In this document: piece after piece, positions 1-5,267 of the stretch
Layout of the letters: each line of letters starts with the position of its first letter
How positions within the stretch are numbered: the stretch's first letter is position 1
Assembly: GCA_947450015.1 (NCBI GenBank)
Contig: CANFUB010000203.1
Coordinates: forward strand, 1-5,267
Reading direction: 5' to 3'
DNA: 5,267 bases
Origin: Bacteroidota bacterium
GTDB taxonomy: Bacteria; Bacteroidota; Bacteroidia; NS11-12g; UBA955
Notes under the pieces: model-generated
Seen by the model: the letters and a program-made list of their open reading frames with translations, nothing else
Told to the model about the DNA's origin: nothing
Database searches by the model: none
Translations under genes and position numbers: made by a program

Positions 1-1965
1 AATTTAATTGAGGCAAGTCGCGAGCCTTTATTTACGGTGAATCCCGCAGGGAAAATTACCGATATGAATTTAGCATCGGTAACCATTACCGGTGTATCGC
101 GCGAGGATATGATAGGCACAGATTTTTATGACTATTTTACAGAACCAAAAAATGCAAGATTAGCAACACAATCAGCCTTTGCAAATGGTTTTATAGCCGA
201 CTATCCTTTAACCATACGCGACCATCATTTAACAGAAGTATTGCTCAATGGATCGGTATACAAAGACCCCAGTGGAAAGGTTTTAGGCATTGTGGTAGTT
301 GCAAGAGACATTACAGAACAAAAGGCAATTGAAAAAGAATTGATAGAAGCAAGGGTATTTGCAGAACTAGCCACCTTCATTGCAGAAGAAGCCAAGGTAA
401 AAGCAGAAAATGCTGTAGAAATTGCTGAAGAAGCTGTTAAAACCAAACAACAGTTTTTATCGAATATGAGTCATGAGATACGCACCCCAATGAATGCTAT
501 AATAGGATTTACAAAAGTGTTATTAAAGACAGAACTAACTGAAAAACAAAATGAGTATTTAAATGCAATTAAACTAAGTGGAGACGCTCTGATTGTGTTG
601 ATCAATGACATTCTAGATCTTGCAAAAGTGGAAGCAGGTAAGATGGTATTTGAGTCGAGGCCACTTAAATTAAAATCTTCCTTAAGTTCGATGATGCATT
701 TGTTTGAAGCCAAAATTTTAGAAAAAAATTTAGCGCTTATAAAGTTGTATGATGAGAAGATTCCTGAAATTTTATTAGGAGACTCGTTGCGCTTAAATCA
801 AATCATCTTAAATTTAATGAGTAATGCTGTTAAGTTCACCACGCATGGCCGCATTGTTTTTGAAGTCAAAATATTAATTGAAACGGAAATAGATGTTAAT
901 TTAGAATTTTCTATACAAGATACAGGTGTAGGAATTGCGCTAGAAAGCATCGATAAAATATTTGAAAATTTCCAACAAGCGACTACAGGCACCTCGCGAT
1001 TATTTGGTGGCACAGGTTTAGGATTAGCAATTGTCAAGCAACTCGTAGAATCGCAAGGTGGCAAGGTGAAAGTTAGCAGTGAAATTGGCAAAGGGTCATG
1101 TTTTAGCTTCACTATAAACTTTTTAAAAACAAATGATGTTTCGCTTACAGAGGAACTTCCCATTGAATTCAATCTCGAACAACGCAATATAAGTGTCCTT
1201 GTTGTTGAAGACATCCCCCTCAATCAATTGTTAATGAAAACACTTTTGGATGAATTTGGGTTTAAGAAGGAAATAGCGGCCAATGGGTTAATTGCGATTG
1301 AAAAATTAAACACGGGTCACTTCGACATTGTGTTAATGGATCTACAAATGCCCGAAATGAATGGGTTTGAAGCAACCACCTATATTAGAAATGTTTTAAA
1401 ATCCAATATTCCAATCATTGCATTAACAGCCGATGTAACAACTGTTGACTTAGCCAAATGCAAGGCTGTAGGCATGAATGATTATATTACAAAACCAGTG
1501 GACGAACAATTGTTATACAATAAAATTTTAACCCACGTGAATAAGTCGCCATTGGGAACCAATATAAATGACGCAACGTTTGAAGTAAAGGAATTAAAAA
1601 AAACAAACTTTACCGATTTAACATACTTACACAAAATCACAAAATCAGATTCAAAAATCATGATGGAGATGATTAATTTATATTTAAATCAAACACCTAC
1701 TTTAATTAATGAAATTAAGGAAAGTATGCTAAATTCAGACTGGAATCAAATGAAGGCTTCAGCCCATAAAATTATACCTTCTTTTACAATCATGGGCATT
1801 AATAAAGAATTTGAAACAGTTGCACTTAAAATTCAAAAGTTTGCCGAGAATCAAGCCTCGCAAGACAATATTCAGGAATTGATTAACACACTTGATGAAG
1901 CATGTTCTGAAGCTTGTGTTGAATTACTTCAATTTCATACACAACTAAAACAAAACCAAGCATGA
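1..1965 (+). CDS. Hybrid sensor histidine kinase, PAS-HisKA-HATPase-REC-HPt (5' partial)
   Basis: This is a multidomain phosphorelay kinase. The frame is open from base 1, and residues encoded before the GTG at 37 (ending REPLFT) complete the PAS fold, so the true start lies upstream and more sensory domains may precede it. Numbering from the first visible codon (654 residues): PAS about 1-108, ending ARDITEQK; Ala/Glu-rich coiled linker about 109-150; HisKA H-box SHEIRTPMNAIIG with phospho-acceptor His158; HATPase N-box with Asn275, G1 box DTGVGI from Asp307, G2 box GGTGLGLAI from about 336; receiver with acidic pair Glu403/Asp404, phospho-acceptor Asp447 in LMDLQMPEMNG, Thr476 and Lys498; C-terminal HPt with His589 in SAHKIIPSFTIMG. 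No transmembrane segment is visible in this part, which therefore looks cytoplasmic. The stop overlaps the next gene's ATG (ATGA), implying translational coupling. The signal sensed is unknown. The family assignment is very secure. Confidence 0.97.
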   Translation, partial: NLIEASREPLFTVNPAGKITDMNLASVTITGVSREDMIGTDFYDYFTEPKNARLATQSAFANGFIADYPLTIRDHHLTEVLLNGSVYKDPSGKVLGIVVVARDITEQKAIEKELIEARVFAELATFIAEEAKVKAENAVEIAEEAVKTKQQFLSNMSHEIRTPMNAIIGFTKVLLKTELTEKQNEYLNAIKLSGDALIVLINDILDLAKVEAGKMVFESRPLKLKSSLSSMMHLFEAKILEKNLALIKLYDEKIPEILLGDSLRLNQIILNLMSNAVKFTTHGRIVFEVKILIETEIDVNLEFSIQDTGVGIALESIDKIFENFQQATTGTSRLFGGTGLGLAIVKQLVESQGGKVKVSSEIGKGSCFSFTINFLKTNDVSLTEELPIEFNLEQRNISVLVVEDIPLNQLLMKTLLDEFGFKKEIAANGLIAIEKLNTGHFDIVLMDLQMPEMNGFEATTYIRNVLKSNIPIIALTADVTTVDLAKCKAVGMNDYITKPVDEQLLYNKILTHVNKSPLGTNINDATFEVKELKKTNFTDLTYLHKITKSDSKIMMEMINLYLNQTPTLINEIKESMLNSDWNQMKASAHKIIPSFTIMGINKEFETVALKIQKFAENQASQDNIQELINTLDEACSEACVELLQFHTQLKQNQA

Positions 1966-2399
1966 AACAACCAACAAAACCTATCAAATTATTCTTAGTA
2001 GATGATGATGCTTTGTTTTTAAAAGCCTTAGAATTAGAATTTAGAAACCATGCCGATTTTGAAATTCAAACATTTTCTACTGGCGAAGCTTGCCTCAACA
2101 ATTTAGAAACACTGCCAGATGTCATTATTTTAGATTACCATTTGGATAGCATTGTGAGTGGTGCGATGAATGGTTTAGACACCCTCGATCAAATTAAAAT
2201 AGTTCACCCAGAAATCCCTGTCATCATACTCTCATCTCAGGATAGCATTGAAGTTGCAATACAATGCATGCACCACAAATCATACGATTATGTGGTAAAA
2301 AGTGAAACGGCTTTTTTTCGATTGCAAAAGATAATTACCACCATCTTTAGTTATATCAAACTCGAAAAAGAGCTCGACTGGTATGTCAAAAGGATGTAA
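1962..2399 (+). CDS. Stand-alone response regulator receiver protein
   Basis: This 145-residue protein is a single CheY-like receiver domain with no DNA-binding or enzymatic output domain. Visible landmarks are the acidic pocket Asp14-Asp15-Asp16 (FLVDDDALF), phospho-acceptor Asp58 at the end of beta-3 (DVIILDYHLD), Ser91 at the Thr/Ser switch position (VIILSSQDS) and the conserved Lys113 (YDYVVKSE). An insertion-like loop, SIVSGAMNG, follows Asp58. The C-terminal helix (FSYIKLEKELDWYVKRM) is slightly longer than a minimal receiver. The ATG overlaps the kinase stop codon by 4 nt, so the kinase is its likely partner and the final acceptor for phosphate from the kinase HPt domain. How it passes on the signal is not evident: protein-protein contact, or acting as a phosphate sink. 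A strong terminator follows about 25 nt after the stop. Confidence 0.95.
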   Translation: MKQPTKPIKLFLVDDDALFLKALELEFRNHADFEIQTFSTGEACLNNLETLPDVIILDYHLDSIVSGAMNGLDTLDQIKIVHPEIPVIILSSQDSIEVAIQCMHHKSYDYVVKSETAFFRLQKIITTIFSYIKLEKELDWYVKRM

Positions 2400-2425
2400 A
2401 CTCGCGCACCTTTCTTTCTTATTCT

Positions 2426-2456
2426 AAAAAAACATACCAAGCGGTATGTTTTTTTT
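2426..2456 (+). terminator. Rho-independent terminator after the kinase/regulator pair
   Basis: A perfect inverted repeat pairs 2426-2438 (A-tract followed by CATACC) with 2443-2455 (GGTATG followed by a T-tract), with a 4-nt AAGC loop and a run of eight T at 2449-2456. The core stem ACATACC/GGTATGT is extended by A-T pairs. It lies 26 nt past the response-regulator stop and closes that transcription unit. The mirrored A-tract on the left arm would also give a T-run on the opposite strand, so it could work in both directions, but no minus-strand gene lies to its right in this window. Confidence 0.88.
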
Positions 2457-2514
2457 GTGTGAATACTGTAAGCTTTTTATAAGATTGTGTAATACTTAAA
2501 ACAGGTAAGATAAG

Positions 2515-2522
2515 CACCTTTG
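2515..2522 (+). promoter_or_regulatory. Tentative Bacteroidota-type -7 promoter element for the stress operon
   Basis: The octamer CACCTTTG, followed by TA, matches the Bacteroidota -7 consensus TAnnTTTG except at the first base. It sits 27 nt before the CsbD-family ATG and after the terminator, where a promoter for the downstream operon is expected. The upstream -33 TTG/TTTG element is not convincing: the nearest TTG, at 2485-2487, is 27 nt from the octamer, longer than usual spacing. The element may be weak, depend on an activator, or use an alternative sigma factor. This call rests on motif and position only. Confidence 0.35.
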
Positions 2523-2549
2523 TATCCGTTAACAGCGTAATAAAAAAAA

Positions 2550-2738
2550 ATGAAAAACTTATCCGAACTCAAAGGCAATTGGAACGAAACCAAGGGCAAG
2601 CTCAAACAAAAATTCGCCATCCTTACCGACAGCGATGTATTGCTAATAGAAGGCAAACAAGATGAAATGCTTGGGCGCTTGCAAATCAAATTAGGCAAAA
2701 CCAAGGAAGAATTACAAAAGGTAATTAGCGAATTATAA
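2550..2738 (+). CDS. CsbD-family general stress protein
   Basis: This 62-residue soluble, charged, helical protein matches the CsbD-like family in both length and motif order. The N-terminal LKGNWNETKGKLKQKFAILT resembles the family's 'vKGnWkqlKGkvkekwgkLT', followed by a central 'D.lliEGKQDEMLGRLQ' block and a C-terminal 'GKTKEELQKVI' block. CsbD is a sigma-B-controlled general stress protein in Bacillus, and family members are commonly stress-induced across bacteria; their biochemical role is not established. There is no signal peptide, so it is probably cytoplasmic. The ATG follows a TAATAAAAAAAA leader, typical of Bacteroidota starts that lack a Shine-Dalgarno sequence. It is the first gene after the terminator and promoter candidate, and the next gene begins 30 nt downstream, so it probably heads the operon. 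Confidence 0.92.
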   Translation: MKNLSELKGNWNETKGKLKQKFAILTDSDVLLIEGKQDEMLGRLQIKLGKTKEELQKVISEL

Positions 2739-2768
2739 AATTAAATTAATAATCAAACCAATCACAAT

Positions 2769-3233
2769 ATGAACTTAAAATCAATCTCAATGCTTGCTGC
2801 AACAACAATTACACTAGGCACAATGATGACAGGATGCAGCAGTCCGGCAACAAAAGTTGAAGATGCTAAAACGGAAGTCGTAGAAGCCAACAAAGACCTT
2901 AATGAGGCCAACAAAGACTTAAGCGAAGCCAATGAAGCTTATAAAGCTGATGTAGAAAACTACAGAAAAGAAACCGCCGATAAAATTGCTGCAAATGAAA
3001 AAAGCATTGCTGCATTTAATGCCAGAATCGACCTTCAGAAAAAAGAAGCCAAGGCAGAATACAAAGCAAAAATTGCAGAACTCGAAAAAAAGAATTCAGA
3101 CATGAAAAAGAAAATGGATGATTACAAAGAAGATGGCAAAGACAACTGGGAAAAATTCAAAACAGAATTTAACCATGACATGGAAACGCTTGGTGCAGCA
3201 TTTAAGGACCTAACTGTTAAAAACACGAAATAA
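2769..3233 (+). CDS. Coiled-coil lipoprotein, sll1863-type stress protein-like
   Basis: This 154-residue predicted lipoprotein has a short basic N-terminus, a hydrophobic stretch and a lipobox M20-T21-G22-C23, so Cys23 should be lipidated. The residues after the cysteine (SSPATK) do not settle which membrane it ends up in. The mature part is almost entirely Ala/Glu/Lys-rich helix (about 27-122), strongly suggesting a long coiled coil. It opens with a seven-residue repeat EANKDLN/EANKDLS/EANEAYK at 39-59. The C-terminus (W127-EKFKTEFNHDMETLGAAFKDL, about 127-148) is a more distinctive conserved-looking block that I associate with Bacteroidota proteins annotated as sll1863 family stress response. 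That name is from memory and its function is unknown. It could tether or space envelope layers (inference). It sits between the CsbD-like gene and a beta-barrel gene, with gaps of 30 and 19 nt. Confidence 0.85.
   Translation: MNLKSISMLAATTITLGTMMTGCSSPATKVEDAKTEVVEANKDLNEANKDLSEANEAYKADVENYRKETADKIAANEKSIAAFNARIDLQKKEAKAEYKAKIAELEKKNSDMKKKMDDYKEDGKDNWEKFKTEFNHDMETLGAAFKDLTVKNTK
2883..2945 (+). repeat. Three tandem 21-nt units encoding a heptad repeat
   Basis: Units at 2883-2903, 2904-2924 and 2925-2945 encode EANKDLN, EANKDLS and EANEAYK. The first two are nearly identical at the DNA level (GA[A/G]GCCAACAAAGAC core) and the third is degenerate. The 21-nt period equals one coiled-coil heptad, so the repeat probably arose by duplication within the lipoprotein gene and lengthens its helix by about two turns per copy. 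Confidence 0.75.
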
Positions 3234-3252
3234 AACCAAACAAAGAATCACA

Positions 3253-3900
3253 ATGAAAAAAAGTATTTTTTCTCTATTGATCACAAGTACCATAGCCTTG
3301 AGTGGCTATGGCCTTGCGACCGAAGGTGGTGGAGACAACCGCGACCGTATGCACTTAGGAGCCAAACTTGGCTTGAATTATTCGAACGTTTATAATACCT
3401 CGGGCGAGAACTTTGTAGCCGATCCAAAATTTGGAATTGCAGTTGGTGCATTCGCCACCCTACCTTTTGGTAAACTCTTGGCATTTCAACCTGAAATACT
3501 ACTTTCTCAAAAAGGATTTAAAGGCAATGGCCAATTGTTAGGCAGTCCCTATAGCTTAACAAGAACCACTACATTTATTGATGTCCCTTTGTTTTTTGCA
3601 GTACGCCCCACTGGTTTTTTAACGCTACTAATAGGTCCACAGTATTCATATCTAGTGAAACAGAAAGATGAATTCGGAAGTGGCCCAAACAGTTATTTAC
3701 AGGAGCAGGAATTCAAAAATGACAATATCCATAAAAATATACTATGTGTGGTAGGTGGTGCCGATATCAATATCGATCATTTTATCATCAGTGCACGTGC
3801 GGGTTGGGATGTCCAAAAAAACAATGGCGATGGCAGTTCTGCTACCCCACAATACAAAAATGTATGGTACCAAGCTACCGTTGGTTTTCGTGTATTTTAA
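3253..3900 (+). CDS. PorT-like outer-membrane beta-barrel protein (porin family)
   Basis: This 215-residue exported protein has a signal peptide (MKKSIFSLLITSTIALSGYG) with likely cleavage after Ala22. The mature region shows the usual order of the Bacteroidota OMP_b-brl_2/PorT-like family: a first strand LGAKLGLNYSNVY (35-47), then FGIAVGAFATLPF, a 'LAFQPEILLSQKGFKG' hairpin, 'FIDVPLFFAVRP', 'LTLLIGPQYSYLVKQK' and later amphipathic strands, ending in the aromatic C-terminus VGFRVF expected for outer-membrane barrel insertion. Eight strands would fit this length. It should lie in the outer membrane. Family members are mostly uncharacterised and true pore activity is not implied. It lies 19 nt after the coiled-coil lipoprotein gene and 14 nt before the lipocalin-like gene, so it is co-transcribed. 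The start is fixed by the signal peptide at this ATG. Confidence 0.9.
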   Translation: MKKSIFSLLITSTIALSGYGLATEGGGDNRDRMHLGAKLGLNYSNVYNTSGENFVADPKFGIAVGAFATLPFGKLLAFQPEILLSQKGFKGNGQLLGSPYSLTRTTTFIDVPLFFAVRPTGFLTLLIGPQYSYLVKQKDEFGSGPNSYLQEQEFKNDNIHKNILCVVGGADINIDHFIISARAGWDVQKNNGDGSSATPQYKNVWYQATVGFRVF

Positions 3901-3914
3901 TTTAACAATAATTC

Positions 3915-4337
3915 ATGAAACAACTCATCTCACATCCATTGGTCCTCTTATCCATTTTTATGATTGGCTTAATCATTTCATTGCCCAGTTGCCAGAAATA
4001 CGAAAATGGTCCGACCATTAGTTTGCGTTCGCGCAGCGAGCGATTGGCCAACGTTTGGAAGGTAGAAAATTACAAAGTAAATGGCAACGATTTAACATCG
4101 TTGGTGACCAATTATACCGAAACATTTTCGAAAACAGGTAGCTACACTTACGAATGGGGATTGTTGAATAACAATGGTACTTGGAACTTCCAGAACAACG
4201 ACAAAGAAATTAAATTAAATGGCAATGACAATCAAACATCGCGGATACTTACCATTTTAAAACTCGAAGAAAATACCCTTTGGTATTATTATATGGATAG
4301 CAACGACCGTCACGATTTACATTTAGTTTCAAATTAA
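3915..4337 (+). CDS. Lipocalin-like lipoprotein
   Basis: This 140-residue predicted lipoprotein has a hydrophobic signal segment (about 9-22) ending in the lipobox L23-P24-S25-C26. The mature N-terminus CQKYENGPTISLRSRSERLANVWKVE is a recurrent Bacteroidota pattern: a short linker, then 'RSkkeRLanxWkv', which starts a small calycin/lipocalin-like beta-barrel. Alternating strands follow: 'NYTETFSKTGSYTYEWG', 'LNNNGTWNFQNNDKEIKLNG', 'SRILTILKLEENTLWYYYMD'. The closing strand after 'DRHDLHLVSN' is short, and at 140 residues this is a compact family member. A ligand cannot be inferred. It is expected to be membrane-anchored, facing the periplasm or outside. It is embedded between two outer-membrane barrel genes with gaps of 14 and 15 nt, suggesting a part in the same envelope function. 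The family label (lipocalin-like or a DUF of that fold) is moderately secure; lipoprotein status is strong. Confidence 0.8.
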   Translation: MKQLISHPLVLLSIFMIGLIISLPSCQKYENGPTISLRSRSERLANVWKVENYKVNGNDLTSLVTNYTETFSKTGSYTYEWGLLNNNGTWNFQNNDKEIKLNGNDNQTSRILTILKLEENTLWYYYMDSNDRHDLHLVSN

Positions 4338-4352
4338 TATACAACAAAAAAA

Positions 4353-4931
4353 ATGCATACAAAACAATTCTCTCTTTGCTTAACGCTAGCCGTTTTAAGC
4401 TTTAGCACCCAAGCACAACAAACAATGGGTTACGAAAAATATGGTAAAACACTAAACCTTGGTGTTGGTATTGGCTATTATGGATACATCGGTAATTCAA
4501 GTCCTGTATTACATGCCGATGTTGAATTTGATGTCGCCAAAAATTTTACACTTGCACCTTCAATTAGTTATTTTTCTTACCATAGTAATTATTATTGGGG
4601 CAACAACAACAATCCTTACCGTTATTACAATTACCGTCAAACCATTGTGCCCATTGGCATTAAAGGCACTTACTACTTCGACAATTTATTGCATGCCAAT
4701 AAAAAGTGGGACTTCTATCTAGCGGGTTCTCTAGGAGTTGCCATCATTAAATCGACCTGGGACGATGGCTATTATGGCGATCGCAATTTGTACCGCAACG
4801 CCTACCGTGGCAGCACACCCTTGTACCTCGATTTACACATCGGCAGCGAATATCACTTCAATAACAAAGTAGGTGCATTCCTTGATTTATCAACGGGTGT
4901 ATCAACTTTAGGTTTAGCAATTCACTTATAA
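4353..4931 (+). CDS. Outer-membrane beta-barrel protein, Tyr/Asn-rich
   Basis: This 192-residue protein has a signal peptide cleaved after Ala21 (STQA|QQT). The mature chain is built of amphipathic strands typical of a small outer-membrane barrel: 'LNLGVGIGYYGYIG' (34-47), 'PVLHADVEFDV', 'FTLAPSISYFSYHS', 'IVPIGIKGTYYF', 'WDFYLAGSLGVAIIKS', 'LYLDLHIGSEYHF' and 'VGAFLDLSTGVSTLGLAIHL'. Two probable loops are rich in Tyr, Asn, Gly and Arg: about 79-96, containing NYYWGNNNNPYRYYNYR, and about 137-154, containing DDGYYGDRNLYRNAYRG. It ends in Leu, not Phe, which is less typical of barrel C-termini but tolerated. It differs from the upstream PorT-like barrel, lacking that protein's 'FQPEILLSQKG' and 'GPQYSYL' blocks. 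The ATG follows an A-run. It is co-oriented with its neighbours in the operon. Its function is unknown. Confidence 0.85.
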   Translation: MHTKQFSLCLTLAVLSFSTQAQQTMGYEKYGKTLNLGVGIGYYGYIGNSSPVLHADVEFDVAKNFTLAPSISYFSYHSNYYWGNNNNPYRYYNYRQTIVPIGIKGTYYFDNLLHANKKWDFYLAGSLGVAIIKSTWDDGYYGDRNLYRNAYRGSTPLYLDLHIGSEYHFNNKVGAFLDLSTGVSTLGLAIHL

Positions 4932-4957
4932 TACAAAATTTACAAACGTATACTAAC

Positions 4958-5113
4958 ATGAGCAATATTCTTTACATCATCGCAGTTTTCTTTATCATCG
5001 CATGGCTAATAGGCTTTATAGGCTACAATGCCGGCGGCCTCGTGCACATCCTTTTAGCAATCGCAGTGATTGCAGTTCTTCTTCGCATCATACAGGGCAA
5101 ACGCCCCATTTAA
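4958..5113 (+). CDS. Small two-helix membrane protein, Lmo0937 family
   Basis: This short gene encodes 51 residues beginning MSNILYIIAVFFIIAWLIGF and ending RIIQGKRPI. Two hydrophobic segments (about 4-21 and 28-44) flank a GYNAGGLVH turn, and a basic tail (RIIQGKR) follows the second. The layout 'LLY.IAV.l...WLIGF.G...GG.iHiLL.IAvi..l..ii.G' matches the Lmo0937-type family of about 50-residue membrane proteins, which often occur near stress genes; molecular function is not established. It should be an inner-membrane helical hairpin with both ends probably in the cytoplasm (inference from the basic tail). It starts 26 nt after the barrel gene and its stop is 12 nt before the next ATG. Another frame is open across much of it, but that translation has no membrane pattern or recognisable motif. 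Confidence 0.87.
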   Translation: MSNILYIIAVFFIIAWLIGFIGYNAGGLVHILLAIAVIAVLLRIIQGKRPI

Positions 5114-5125
5114 AACCTAATTCAA

Positions 5126-5267
5126 ATGTTACAAAAAATCAAAATTCAAATCCTATTAGCTGTGCTAGCTTTAACAGTAATGCCCGCTAACATTTATGCC
5201 GACACGAAAGCTGCCTCAACAGCCATTTCATCTGCAAATCCAACAACACCAACTTATATAAAGGTAG
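5126..5267 (+). CDS. Secreted or envelope protein of unknown function (3' partial)
   Basis: The ATG at 5126 opens a frame that runs off the right edge after 47 codons. It encodes a clear signal peptide: basic start MLQKIKIQ, hydrophobic core ILLAVLALTVM, then PANIYA with likely signal-peptidase I cleavage before DTK. There is no lipobox cysteine. The visible mature part (DTKAASTAISSANPTTPTYIKV) is Ala/Ser/Thr/Pro-rich, like a flexible leader before a folded domain. It begins 12 nt after the Lmo0937-like gene and is presumably the next gene of the same operon. Too little is visible to assign a family. Confidence 0.7.
   Translation, partial: MLQKIKIQILLAVLALTVMPANIYADTKAASTAISSANPTTPTYIKV

Noticed and set aside
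37..39. GTG as the start of the histidine kinase
   Set aside because: The twelve preceding codons in frame complete the first strand of the PAS domain, so this valine is internal and the gene begins left of the window.
225..713. Two shorter minus-strand open frames (225-446 and 471-713)
   Set aside because: Both are antisense to the PAS, linker and HisKA coding region and have low-complexity Ser/Ala/Thr-rich translations.
798..1223. 141-codon open frame on the minus strand
   Set aside because: It lies opposite the kinase ATPase/receiver region, whose motifs are intact on the + strand; the minus-strand translation has no recognisable domain.
2542..2550. Run of nine A just before the CsbD-like start as a phase-variable tract
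   Set aside because: A-rich leaders are normal before Bacteroidota start codons and a similar run precedes the gene at 4353; length change here would not shift the reading frame.
2477..2704. 75-codon minus-strand frame
   Set aside because: It is antisense to the well-matched CsbD-family gene and has no protein-like features of its own.
3281..3484. 67-codon minus-strand frame
   Set aside because: It is antisense to the 5' part of the PorT-like barrel gene, whose signal peptide and first strands are clear on the + strand.
3755..4021. 88-codon plus-strand frame bridging two genes
   Set aside because: It straddles the end of the barrel gene and the start of the lipoprotein gene in another frame; both real genes have clear termini and signals.
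4089..4105. Inverted repeat AACGAT/ATCGTT
   Set aside because: It is a short 6-bp stem within the lipocalin-like coding sequence, with no T-run or conserved context, and is likely chance.
4459..4722. 87-codon plus-strand frame inside the second barrel gene
   Set aside because: Its hydrophobic, Ile/Thr-rich translation is an out-of-frame reading of a convincing barrel sequence.
5002..5190. 62-codon plus-strand frame at the right end
   Set aside because: It overlaps the Lmo0937-type gene and the following signal peptide in another frame; its Ser/Arg/His-rich translation has no motif.

Overview
The window looks like chromosome from a member of the Bacteroidota, perhaps a Chitinophagales, Sphingobacteriales or Cytophagales relative (inference). 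The DNA is AT-rich. Starts are preceded by A-rich leaders with no clear Shine-Dalgarno sequence. The only promoter candidate resembles the Bacteroidota -7 element TAnnTTTG. Several products are typical of the phylum: a PorT-like outer-membrane barrel, a 'CQKYENGP' lipocalin-like lipoprotein and a PAS-HisKA-HATPase-REC-HPt hybrid kinase. All genes are on the + strand.

Region 1 (1-2399) is a signalling pair. A large hybrid histidine kinase, cut by the left edge, carries a PAS domain, the kinase core, a receiver and an HPt domain. It overlaps by 4 nt (ATGA) a stand-alone receiver protein with no output domain. All four phospho-acceptors of a His-Asp-His-Asp relay are visible. The HPt motif is atypical.

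Region 2 (2400-2549) is the only sizeable non-coding stretch. It holds a strong hairpin-plus-T-tract terminator and, about 60 nt further on, a tentative promoter.

Region 3 (2550-5267) is a tightly packed run of seven genes with gaps of 12-30 nt, very probably one operon that continues past the right edge. In order: a CsbD-family stress protein; a coiled-coil lipoprotein resembling the sll1863-type stress proteins; a PorT-like outer-membrane beta-barrel; a lipocalin-like lipoprotein; a second, Tyr/Asn-rich beta-barrel; a 51-residue two-helix membrane protein of the Lmo0937 type; and the start of a secreted protein.

Best reading: a phosphorelay next to a general/envelope-stress operon that places proteins in the cytoplasm, inner membrane, periplasm-facing lipoproteins and outer membrane. 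A regulatory link between the two regions is suggested only by adjacency. The families are known individually, but the combined function of the seven-gene cassette cannot be named from sequence. No RNA genes, mobile elements, CRISPR arrays or attachment sites were seen.
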